Assembly (NCBI GenBank): GCA_947505105.1
Contig: CANNKG010000002.1
Location: 24,997 to 88,996, forward strand
Direction of reading: 5' to 3'
Length of the DNA stretch: 64,000 nucleotides
From: Methylococcaceae bacterium
GTDB taxonomy: Bacteria > Pseudomonadota > Gammaproteobacteria > Methylococcales > Methylomonadaceae
Shown: in pieces, positions 47,080-55,536 of the stretch
Numbering within the stretch: the first letter of the stretch is position 1
Layout: every line of letters starts with the position of its first letter
Translations under genes and position numbers: made by a program
Notes under the pieces: generated by a model
Database searches by the model: none
What the model was told of the DNA's origin: nothing
What the model saw: the letters and a program-made list of their open reading frames with translations, nothing else

Positions 47080-47703
47080 TTAAACTTTCCTTAAATTAAA
47101 AAGTTGTGTTTAGAAAATATTTGATTTATTCAGTAATTCGTAAGGTAGTGGGGCTAACCATGCAGTAGAGTATTAGCGCCTACCTCTGACTCACTTCAAA
47201 GCTTGTAAAGTATTTGGTCATGCTGCGTTGTGATTTGCAATCCCACATAAAAATAAACACTTTCATTGCTAAACACGATTCAGCAATTTGTGAGCCAAAA
47301 ACAACAATATCAATAACATTTTGATATTTATATGTTATTTTGATGTAGTAATGAGCTCATGGATATTATTTGACATGACATGTCATGACATGACAGGTCA
47401 TGTTAGCTGTAATTTATCCAAATTTGTTTTATTAGGTAACTGGAGATGAAAGGGTATAAAAGGTGTTGAGTTTAAGAAGCAACACAAATCAGTTAACTTT
47501 GGGCTTTTTATTACTTAATTCAGTTAATTTTTAGTCGAGTTAACGTTTCAAATCTCGACTCGATTGCTCGACGGGTTTAAAGATGGTTTTGCCCAATTAC
47601 GCTAGTTAATGGATTGAGACGGCGATGTTACTTTTCAGAATTAGTAATTCGGTGGGTTGAGATAGGGGAGGTTAATTAGGTATAAAATGATTTTTAATCG
47701 AGT
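47080..47703. other. Non-coding region with palindromes
   Basis: 624 nt upstream of the di-haem gene. It contains no convincing ORF or RNA gene. It is AT-rich and holds the palindrome array listed separately. Part of it is likely promoter for the di-haem gene and part is the 3' side of the PepSY gene. Confidence 0.55.
47351..47403. promoter_or_regulatory. Operator-like palindrome array
   Basis: ATGAGCTCAT (47351-47360) is a perfect palindrome. After 13 bp comes CATGACATGTCATG (47374-47387), a perfect 14-bp palindrome. TGACA/TGTCA units continue to 47403 in overlapping direct and inverted order. It sits about 270 bp before the di-haem gene start, a plausible regulator-binding site. Confidence 0.55.
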
Positions 47704-49059
47704 TTAGCGTTTAAGTGAACGGATTGTTATTTCAAACTGGCGCCAGTATCGATAAGTAAATTTTTGGATAATGGGCATTATTTTTATGCAATAGCGAACA
47801 TAATCCAGCAGTTTAGTCCGTGTTTGCGATACGATTCTATATGAAAAGCGTTTTAGGTCATTAAGTTTTCTACGTAATTGGCTGTAATTGATCGGTAAAT
47901 CTTTTAATTTGCCGGTTCTAAAACCCCAAAATGCTAAACCGCTGATATAAATCCAAAATAACGCCTGGCCGGCGAGGAACCAGAGTATTCGCCCTGAGCT
48001 TCCCAACATTTCACCGGTATGAAGCGGCCAGATCCAGGTGTTTAGTGTTTGTCTAAATGAAAACTTTTGCGGGTTACGCACTTCCTTGATTTGTCCGCTC
48101 CAGCGATCAATCCATACCGTTGTATAGGGATGTCGTTGATTAATCTCGTCACCCTGTTTCAAATTGATTTGATAGACGCCAGTGTCGCCTACTGGTGTGG
48201 TAATTCTGCGAAGTGTCGCTTTTGGAAATGGCGCGCGGGCAATGAAGACCGCGCCGGATAGACTGGTTGGATGATCGTTGGGGTCGGCAGTGCTGATAAT
48301 TGTTTTGCCGGTTTGACCATGTTCCATTCCAGCGGCGCCGAACAATGTTTCTGAAAGTTGTGGGTAACTCAACAATACACCGGTGATGGCGAGTGGCAAT
48401 AGTGCAAAGCTACTGAGTAACCCCAGCCAGCGGTGCGCATCCTGGCATAGGCGCATAACGCCTTGATTGGTGCGCAATTGAAATGCTTGCTTGATTTTGC
48501 CAAGGCCTGGCCACCAGAGATACACGCCCGATCCGAGTGAAATGCACATGAATATCCCTAAAATGCCTACGAACGTTGACCCCGAGCCGTCGAGTAAAAG
48601 TTCGCTGTGTAATTTCAACAACCAGGTTGCTAAGGTTCGCCCCCATAATCGACTGGAAATGATTTCTGCGGTATAGGGGTTGATCGCTACCATTAACGGT
48701 GCATAGGCTTCAAAAAAGGTCTCGCGTGGCTTATCAAACCATGCTGTGATCACATCATTCTCAGTTCTAGGCAGCTCAAGAGTCCATGAACCGCTCCTTT
48801 GAGGATGAGCGACTTGAAGTGCTGCCATGATCTTATCAAATGATTGATAAGCTGCCTGGGATTTGGTGATGGTCAAGTGAGGATTTAGTAAATGATCCAG
48901 CTCTGTTTGATACACACACACGCTTCCTGTGAGACCAAGCAATGCCAGTAAAAAGCCGAAGCTTAAAGCGATCCACAAATGAATTTTCAGCCATAAGCTG
49001 CGGTTCAGAAAAGAACTGCTCTTAGGTAATCTTGGAGAATTTATATGAAGTCGATTCAT
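47704..49059 (-). CDS. PepSY-domain transmembrane protein (PiuB-like)
   Basis: 451 residues from ATG 49059; the open frame up to 49218 is not family-like. Four membrane helices are visible: WLKIHLWIALSFGFLLALLGLTG, FVGILGIFMCISLGSGVYLWW, LLSSFALLPLAITGVLLS and ILWFLAGQALFWIYISGLAFWG. PepSY regions lie between. Conserved His residues in KIHLW, DAHRWLG and HTGEMLG fit a b-type haem-binding or ferric-reductase-like role suggested for this family. These proteins often accompany siderophore receptors; here none is adjacent, but the di-haem gene lies downstream. Confidence 0.82.
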   Translation of the reverse strand: MNRLHINSPRLPKSSSFLNRSLWLKIHLWIALSFGFLLALLGLTGSVCVYQTELDHLLNPHLTITKSQAAYQSFDKIMAALQVAHPQRSGSWTLELPRTENDVITAWFDKPRETFFEAYAPLMVAINPYTAEIISSRLWGRTLATWLLKLHSELLLDGSGSTFVGILGIFMCISLGSGVYLWWPGLGKIKQAFQLRTNQGVMRLCQDAHRWLGLLSSFALLPLAITGVLLSYPQLSETLFGAAGMEHGQTGKTIISTADPNDHPTSLSGAVFIARAPFPKATLRRITTPVGDTGVYQINLKQGDEINQRHPYTTVWIDRWSGQIKEVRNPQKFSFRQTLNTWIWPLHTGEMLGSSGRILWFLAGQALFWIYISGLAFWGFRTGKLKDLPINYSQLRRKLNDLKRFSYRIVSQTRTKLLDYVRYCIKIMPIIQKFTYRYWRQFEITIRSLKR

Positions 49060-49361
49060 TGTAGAAAAGTCAAATTTTAGTTTTTTATTGTATAACAGAA
49101 CTGCTTTGACGATTGAGATGATGTTCGATGCAATTGGTCTGGCAAATGCGGGGGGCAAAGCGAGAAGAAGGCTAGGCAGTCTAGTCAGTCGATAAATAAA
49201 AAATATCTTCAAAATCAATTAATATTTTTAATGGAATATGTTAAATTTGTTAGGCATTGAGATTATCAAACCCTTATTGTTGATATTTTAGGAACAGTGA
49301 TCAAGTTGCTGTTTTAAATTTGGAATTTAATTGTGGATTAAAGTTGGTCTAAATCATAGCT

Positions 49362-51470
49362 ATGGGTGATAACGTTTCTAAACTTCTATCTCGTATTGAT
49401 ACCAGTAATCTGCGGGTGCTTCCGCGTATATTGGTCGATATAATTAATGAAATTCAGCGTGAAGACGTTGAGGTCGAAAATCTGGTCAAGATTATTGGGC
49501 AGGACGCTAGTTTAAGTTCCAGGATCTTATCGGTGGTCAATTCTCCATGTTACCGGCAATGGGGTGAACTGACCGATCTGAAAAGAATTATTGGCGTACT
49601 GGGTTTGTCGGCGCTTAAAACTATTGTCATTAGTGTCGCTATTCACCAATTTTTCGCCAAAATCCCCGAACAACATCAAAGTTTTTTAGAGCTTATTTGG
49701 TATCGATCATTGCATTGTGCGCATATTGCCCGCAATCTGGCAGAATTAACAGCGTATCCTTTTCCCGATGAGGCTTATCTAACCGGATTGTTGCACAGGT
49801 TGGGCCAATTAATTTTGCTGGATTGTTTTGAAAAAGAGTATCCAAAATTTTTGACTGACCACTTTGACGATTTGGACGACTATTCTGAGCGCGCTTGTTT
49901 TGGTGTGAGTCAAGCAGAAGTTGGAGCCCATCTGATCGCAAGTTGGAAGCTTCGTTCATTTATGGCGGATGCGGTCAGTTACCAACAGCAACCGTTCGAA
50001 GCAATTGCCGATAGTGCGGGTTTAGTTAAAATTATCAATATTGCTAATCAGTTAAGCCGTTTGAATGAAGATAATAAAAATCATGTTTATGAACAGGTCT
50101 TTAGCTGTTTTGGATTACAGCCGGAATTGCTTGAGAAAATGCTCGATGATATCGATATGTTGGTGGAGCAATCAGCAGGCGTCATGGGGATTACCATCGC
50201 CAATCCGCTTCAAAAAAATATTCAAAATTTGACCAGTCAACAGCAACGCGACGAAAATCATATGCGGTTAGCCGATCAGGTCAAAAAATTTGCTTTGTCG
50301 TCGGTCTGTCAACAATCGCTGGCAAATGTTTCAGAATTAAACGCCTTAATCGCGCTGATCCAGCGAGATTTTTCCATTTTATTCGGCTTTGGGAACGTCG
50401 CGATATATTTATATCGATCTGAAACGAACACCTTGGAATGGTCGGCAGGTCAAGTAGAACAAGATGCAATCTGGTCAACGATTCCGGTTAATCTCTCGTC
50501 TCAAAGTTTGGTGAGTAAGGCCTGGCTTCGAAATCGAATTTTACATTCATTTAACATAGATAAATCATCAGTAGAGCGTCTTATTGATCGACAAATTTGT
50601 CAATTATTACATTCCGACGATATGTTAGTGATCCCTATTTGTTCAGCTAATCAGGTTTTGGGGGTTATTGTTGCAGGGGTGAAAATCAGTCAAGTCAAAA
50701 AAATAAAGGCAAACTTATATTTTATTAATCTATTTTTAGATGATATCGGCAAACTGATGATCAGTTTACTTAAACAATCACTGACTGATGATCTCTTAAA
50801 CATGCAAGCGGATTCCCAATTCCGCGCAAAAAAATTGGTGCACGAGATTAATAATCCGCTGACGGTGATTAATAATTACCTACATTTATTAGAGTTAAAA
50901 TTGGGAGAGGAAAATGCCAGGGAAGTACGTGTTATTCAGGAGGAAATTGAGCGGGTGGGCATTTTACTGCTCAGATTGCCAAATTCAACTGAGCAATTTC
51001 CTGATCAGATGCAATCGGTCGACGTTAATCAATTATTGATGGATTTAATCAAACTGTTTGAAATGGGGATCTTCAAAATGCATCATATCAATATAAATTT
51101 AGCACTCGATTCAGCGCTATCTAAAATTTCAACCGATCAAAACAAACTTAAACAGATTTTTACTAATCTAATTAAAAATGCCGGTGAAGCTATGGCATCC
51201 GGAGGTGTACTTGATATTATCACTAAAGACCATGTCAAACATAATAACAAAGACTATCTGGCAATTACTATCGCAGACACGGGACCCGGTCTTCCGCAGG
51301 ATGTCAAAGATCACCTCTTTTCACCGGTTGCTAGTGTTAAAGGAAAAAACCATTCCGGATTAGGATTGACTATTTCCAAACGGTTAGTTGACGAATTGAA
51401 GGGAGTTATTCTTTGCAACTCATCAAATTCGGGTACGGAATTAACCGTTTTGCTGCCAAAACTGAATTAA
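49362..51470 (+). CDS. HDOD-GAF-histidine kinase
   Basis: 702 residues. An HDOD domain (about 12-205; KIIGQDASLSSRILSVVNSP), then a GAF-like domain (about 310-460), a HisKA region with phospho-His H494 (KLVHEINNPLTVINNYL) and a HATPase domain with the N box QIFTNLIKNAGEAM, G1 IADTGPGLP and G2 HSGLGLTI. No membrane segment is present, so it senses a cytoplasmic signal. The response regulator 30 nt downstream is the probable partner. HDOD is related to HD-GYP but lacks phosphodiesterase residues. Confidence 0.92.
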   Translation: MGDNVSKLLSRIDTSNLRVLPRILVDIINEIQREDVEVENLVKIIGQDASLSSRILSVVNSPCYRQWGELTDLKRIIGVLGLSALKTIVISVAIHQFFAKIPEQHQSFLELIWYRSLHCAHIARNLAELTAYPFPDEAYLTGLLHRLGQLILLDCFEKEYPKFLTDHFDDLDDYSERACFGVSQAEVGAHLIASWKLRSFMADAVSYQQQPFEAIADSAGLVKIINIANQLSRLNEDNKNHVYEQVFSCFGLQPELLEKMLDDIDMLVEQSAGVMGITIANPLQKNIQNLTSQQQRDENHMRLADQVKKFALSSVCQQSLANVSELNALIALIQRDFSILFGFGNVAIYLYRSETNTLEWSAGQVEQDAIWSTIPVNLSSQSLVSKAWLRNRILHSFNIDKSSVERLIDRQICQLLHSDDMLVIPICSANQVLGVIVAGVKISQVKKIKANLYFINLFLDDIGKLMISLLKQSLTDDLLNMQADSQFRAKKLVHEINNPLTVINNYLHLLELKLGEENAREVRVIQEEIERVGILLLRLPNSTEQFPDQMQSVDVNQLLMDLIKLFEMGIFKMHHININLALDSALSKISTDQNKLKQIFTNLIKNAGEAMASGGVLDIITKDHVKHNNKDYLAITIADTGPGLPQDVKDHLFSPVASVKGKNHSGLGLTISKRLVDELKGVILCNSSNSGTELTVLLPKLN

Positions 51471-51500
51471 GCATGTTTGAAATTAAGGGGCTTTAACTTA

Positions 51501-53675
51501 ATGAATTCAAAAATTGATCAGATCACTAAAATTGAAAATTCTAACATATTGAATAACCAAGGCTATAAGCTGATCACTGAATTGCTGATTGTCGATGATG
51601 ATACTAAATTTAATAGTAGCTTGATCGAGATTCTAAAGCATTATGGCTATGACACGTTGAGCGTAAATAGTGGTGCTGAGGCTATTGCGCTATTACGAAC
51701 CCAAACTATCAAGCTAATCCTGTTAGATTTAAATATGCCCGAAGTAGATGGCTACAGTGTACTCAAGTTTATTGATGAAAATGCTGTGCAAACTTCGGTG
51801 ATCATTTTAAGTGGCGAAACCAGTTTTGAAGCAGCAACTAAGTCGATGTGTTATGAATTTGTGTATGATTTCATTAAAAAACCTTATCAAGTCAAAAACT
51901 TATTAGCCCTAATCAAAAAGACTTTGGATCGAATAAAATCCAAAGAAGATTCGCTCGCAAAGCAGATTCAATCATATCAATCGGAACAAATGCATCGACT
52001 GTTTGTTGAAAACTCAGCTTTTGTGCCTTACTTTCTGAATCAAGCGGGTAATTTCACTTTTTTAAATGATGATGTGACTGATTTATTGGGTTATTCGCGA
52101 GCAAAGTTACATGGAATTCATTTTTCGGAACTGATCTTAAAAGATGATTTAGAAAAAGCGAAAGCGTTCTTTAATCAGAAATTTAATACGCTCGAAAGTT
52201 TTGATAGTGTTGAGCTTCGCTTGAATGAATGCTACGCCGAAGAATCGAGTCAGTCGATCGAAATTACGGCTTTGAGTGTCCCTTTTTCGCAGATGAAATT
52301 GTTGTGCCCTGTTTTAGGTCTGAATCCTAATGAAATTGGTGTCTATGGTACGATTAATAAACTTAAATCGGGTGAGTCTCATATTAATGCAGTGACACAT
52401 TCTAACGTCTCGACCAAATTTACAAATCCTGATGAATTTGATCAACGTCTGAAACGTTTGGTTTGTTCATTAGCTGAAAAAAAAGTCGAGCATATCTTGT
52501 GTTATCTGATGATAGATAAGTTCACAAATCAAGGTGAAACCTTAAAGTACAGCGCTGAAGAAAATTTACCCAATGAAATTGCTGAACGACTTGTGCAAAT
52601 AGTGCGTTCACGCGACATCATCGTCAAATTTGCCTCTGATGAATTGGCTATCTTGATGGAACACTGCTCTTTAGATCAAGCTTTACGTTCCACCCAGAGA
52701 ATTCATCGCACCTTAGAGAATCTAGAACTTGCTCATGGGAATGATGATTTTGTTCTAAATGTTAGTATTGGTCTGGTTCGGGTCACAAACCCCCAGTTTA
52801 ATGCCAAGCAGTATCTACAACAGGCGAATTTAGCGAGTTATGTGGCTAAAGTCGCCAAGAGGCGTAATCAAACGCATGTGTATATTGAAGATGAAGGATT
52901 GTGGAATCCGAATAAAGAAGATCCTTACTTGCTTGGGCGAATTAATCAGGCGCTGGATAAGGACTTGTTTTGCTTGTTTGTGCAGCCTATCGTCTCAACA
53001 TCAAAGACTCAGCCCAGTAAGCACTGCGAAATTTTACTGCGAATGAAAGATAGCAAAAATGAACCTATTTTGCCGGCAGTATTTATACCAACGGTTGAGT
53101 ATTTCAAGCTTTCATCTCACATTGATCGCTGGGTTATCAGTAAGGTGTTTGGATACTTTATCGAGAATCCGACTTACTTAAGCGATTTAGGCATGATTTC
53201 CATTAATCTATTTGGTTTGAGTTTACATGATGGTGAGTTTATAAAATTTATTCAAAATCAATTTAAATTGACCGGAATTCCTGGAAATTTGATCTGTTTT
53301 GAAATCTCGGAAGCATTTGCCAGCGGCAATCTAAGTTTGATTCAGCACTTTATGCTTGAGTTGAAAAACACGGGCTGTAAATTTGCGTTGGATGATTTTG
53401 GCAACGGTTATTCTTCTTTTAATTATCTGAAAGAATTGCCGGTTGATTTTTTAAAAATTGACGGTTTGTTTGTCAAAGCCTGTCAGGATAATAAAATTAA
53501 CCTTACCATGTTAAAATCTGTCAATGATATTGGTCATGTTTTGGGGAAGAAAGTGATTGCCAAATCGGTTGAAAATCAGGTGATTTTTGAATTACTTCAA
53601 GATCTTCAAGTCGATTATATGCAGGGAAATTATCTGGAAGTCCCGCTGCCCATTTTTACCGATATATCTTCATAA
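51501..53675 (+). CDS. REC-PAS-GGDEF(degenerate)-EAL response regulator
   Basis: 724 residues from ATG 51501; an AAGGGG ribosome-binding site sits ten bases before it. Receiver domain at about 25-145 with phospho-acceptor D76 (LLDLNMPEVDGYS) and KKPYQ. A PAS-like domain (about 168-270) follows. The GGDEF domain is degenerate: residues 378-382 are ASDEL, so cyclase activity is unlikely. The EAL domain starts at E510 (EILLRM) and keeps FEISEA, LDDFGNGYSSFNYL and LKIDG, so c-di-GMP hydrolysis is plausible. It likely accepts phosphate from the HDOD kinase upstream. Confidence 0.9.
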   Translation: MNSKIDQITKIENSNILNNQGYKLITELLIVDDDTKFNSSLIEILKHYGYDTLSVNSGAEAIALLRTQTIKLILLDLNMPEVDGYSVLKFIDENAVQTSVIILSGETSFEAATKSMCYEFVYDFIKKPYQVKNLLALIKKTLDRIKSKEDSLAKQIQSYQSEQMHRLFVENSAFVPYFLNQAGNFTFLNDDVTDLLGYSRAKLHGIHFSELILKDDLEKAKAFFNQKFNTLESFDSVELRLNECYAEESSQSIEITALSVPFSQMKLLCPVLGLNPNEIGVYGTINKLKSGESHINAVTHSNVSTKFTNPDEFDQRLKRLVCSLAEKKVEHILCYLMIDKFTNQGETLKYSAEENLPNEIAERLVQIVRSRDIIVKFASDELAILMEHCSLDQALRSTQRIHRTLENLELAHGNDDFVLNVSIGLVRVTNPQFNAKQYLQQANLASYVAKVAKRRNQTHVYIEDEGLWNPNKEDPYLLGRINQALDKDLFCLFVQPIVSTSKTQPSKHCEILLRMKDSKNEPILPAVFIPTVEYFKLSSHIDRWVISKVFGYFIENPTYLSDLGMISINLFGLSLHDGEFIKFIQNQFKLTGIPGNLICFEISEAFASGNLSLIQHFMLELKNTGCKFALDDFGNGYSSFNYLKELPVDFLKIDGLFVKACQDNKINLTMLKSVNDIGHVLGKKVIAKSVENQVIFELLQDLQVDYMQGNYLEVPLPIFTDISS

Positions 53676-53697
53676 TAAACTGCAAAAATCAATAACT

Positions 53698-54870
53698 ATG
53701 ACCATTCCTGCTCAGATTAACGCATTACATTCTGAAATGTCGGCATGGCGGCAGCATCTGCATCGGCATCCGGAAACCGCCTATGAAGAAGTTGAAACCG
53801 CCGCTTTTATTGCTGAAAAACTCTGTGATTTTGGTTTAACCCCACACACGGGTTTGGCTAAAACCGGCGTGGTGGCCAGTTTATCAGCCGGAACTGGAAC
53901 CCGAGCGATTGCTTTACGCGCCGATATGGACGCTCTGCATATTCATGAACGGAGCGAATTGGCGTATCAATCAATCGTACCGGGTAAAATGCATGCCTGC
54001 GGCCATGACGGCCATTCGACCATGTTGCTGGGCGCTGCCAAGTATCTGGCAAAACACCAAAAATTTAACGGCACGGTCCATTTTATTTTCCAACCTGCTG
54101 AAGAAGGGCGAGCCGGAGCGCGTCTGATGCTCGAAGAAGGGCTGTTTGAAAAATTTCCGTGTGAAAGTGTCTTCGGAATGCATAATTTTCCGAATATTCC
54201 AACCGGGCATTTTGCCATTAAAGCGGGTCCGATTATGGCGGGTCTGGATTGTTTCGAAATCACTTTGACAGGGGTCGGAAGTCACGCGGCGAAACCGCAT
54301 TTGGGACAGGATCCAATTGTCGCAGCTTCGTATTTGATTAATGCGCTGCAAAGTATCGTCAGTCGAAATGTCAATCCTGCTGATTCGGCGGTGGTCACCA
54401 TTACTCAATTACACAGCGGCCAAACCTGGAATGCGATCCCTGAGCAGGTGATTTTGAAGGGCACTTTTCGATGTTTTAAAGCATCGGTCCAACAATTGAT
54501 TGAAGCGCGAATTCGACAATTGACTGAAACTTTGAGTGCGGCGTTCAATGTGCAAGGGGCGGTGGTTTTTAATCCTGAAAATCCAGGTTACCCAGTCACC
54601 TCCAATAGTGTCGCGGAAACAGAAATCGCAGCTCAGGTTGCTACGTCACTAGTGGGGGAGCTGGCGGTTGATTTGAATCCGGAGCCTAGTATGGGCTCTG
54701 AAGATTTTTCCTTCCTCTTGCAACAAAAACCCGGATGTTTCGTGTGGATCGGCAATGGAGCTGGAGCTGGTTGCGGTCAGTTGCATAATCCTTATTACGA
54801 TTTTAATGATGAAATTTTACCGATCGGAGTGAGCTATTGGGTTAAACTGGTCGAAACAATTTTATCTTAA
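53698..54870 (+). CDS. M20-family amidohydrolase (hippurate hydrolase-like)
   Basis: 390 residues from ATG 53698. Metal ligands typical of the M20D group are visible in MHACGHDGHSTMLLG, FIFQPAEEGRAGARLMLEEG and GMHNFPN, and the C-terminal GSEDFSFLLQQKPGCFVWIG. It hydrolyses N-acyl amino acids; candidates are hippurate, N-acetyl amino acids or N-acetyldiaminopimelate. The N-terminal WRQHLHRHPETAYEE is the family signature. It lies just after the EAL gene and 15 nt before the next gene, so it may be part of the same operon downstream. Confidence 0.9.
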   Translation: MTIPAQINALHSEMSAWRQHLHRHPETAYEEVETAAFIAEKLCDFGLTPHTGLAKTGVVASLSAGTGTRAIALRADMDALHIHERSELAYQSIVPGKMHACGHDGHSTMLLGAAKYLAKHQKFNGTVHFIFQPAEEGRAGARLMLEEGLFEKFPCESVFGMHNFPNIPTGHFAIKAGPIMAGLDCFEITLTGVGSHAAKPHLGQDPIVAASYLINALQSIVSRNVNPADSAVVTITQLHSGQTWNAIPEQVILKGTFRCFKASVQQLIEARIRQLTETLSAAFNVQGAVVFNPENPGYPVTSNSVAETEIAAQVATSLVGELAVDLNPEPSMGSEDFSFLLQQKPGCFVWIGNGAGAGCGQLHNPYYDFNDEILPIGVSYWVKLVETILS

Positions 54871-54885
54871 ATAGCATAATTCTCC

Positions 54886-55470
54886 ATGGCGAAAAAAATT
54901 GCATCTCTGTTTTTCCTGGTCTGGTTTTCAGCGGGCTTCGCGCAAATTAGCTTTGCTGCAGTTTATAAAGTTGAATTGCTGGTCTTTAGCCAATCCATGC
55001 CTAATACCGAAGTTCTCGTTCAAACCACCACTCAGTTAAAATGGCCCGAACGATGGCTCGAAATTGCGACGCCGGCCGTTGCCAACCAAAACTCAGTAGT
55101 TATAGCGCCTCTTGCTGGCTTGAGTAACGCTTACAATCAACTCGCTCATCACAGTAACTATTCAATATTATTGCAAACGGCCTGGATGCAGCCGATTGAA
55201 GTCAACCAAGCCGCTCCGACGATTCATTTCACAGATGTAGCCAATACTCTGAATGGTTTTATCACCATTAAAAGTGGGGCTGCGCTTGAGGTTCAGATCG
55301 ATGCTGAATATACGCAACAAGCCGATAGTGCAAGCTATACCGGTAATATCGAATTGCGTAAACGCGTTTATCGGATCAATGAACAACGTATCGTACCGCT
55401 CAATGAAGCGCATTATTTTGACCATCCAAACTTCGGCATTATCGCGTTGATTACGCCGGTAACCCCTTAA
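54886..55470 (+). CDS. CsiV-like periplasmic protein
   Basis: 194 residues. A signal peptide (FFLVWFSAGFAQISFA) precedes YKVELLVFSQ, LKWPERW, YSILLQTAWMQPI, LRKRVYRINEQRIVPLNEAHYFDHPNFGIIALITPV. This is the pattern of CsiV, a small periplasmic beta protein described as peptidoglycan-binding. The match was made by eye. It is normally near mfd, which is not seen here. A standard periplasmic lipoprotein-like function is possible. Confidence 0.68.
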   Translation: MAKKIASLFFLVWFSAGFAQISFAAVYKVELLVFSQSMPNTEVLVQTTTQLKWPERWLEIATPAVANQNSVVIAPLAGLSNAYNQLAHHSNYSILLQTAWMQPIEVNQAAPTIHFTDVANTLNGFITIKSGAALEVQIDAEYTQQADSASYTGNIELRKRVYRINEQRIVPLNEAHYFDHPNFGIIALITPVTP

Positions 55471-55536
55471 GGAACACGAATGGGCTGATCTCTTGGGTCG
55501 ACGCCTCTTAATTTCGGCAATCTCCATCTTAATGTC

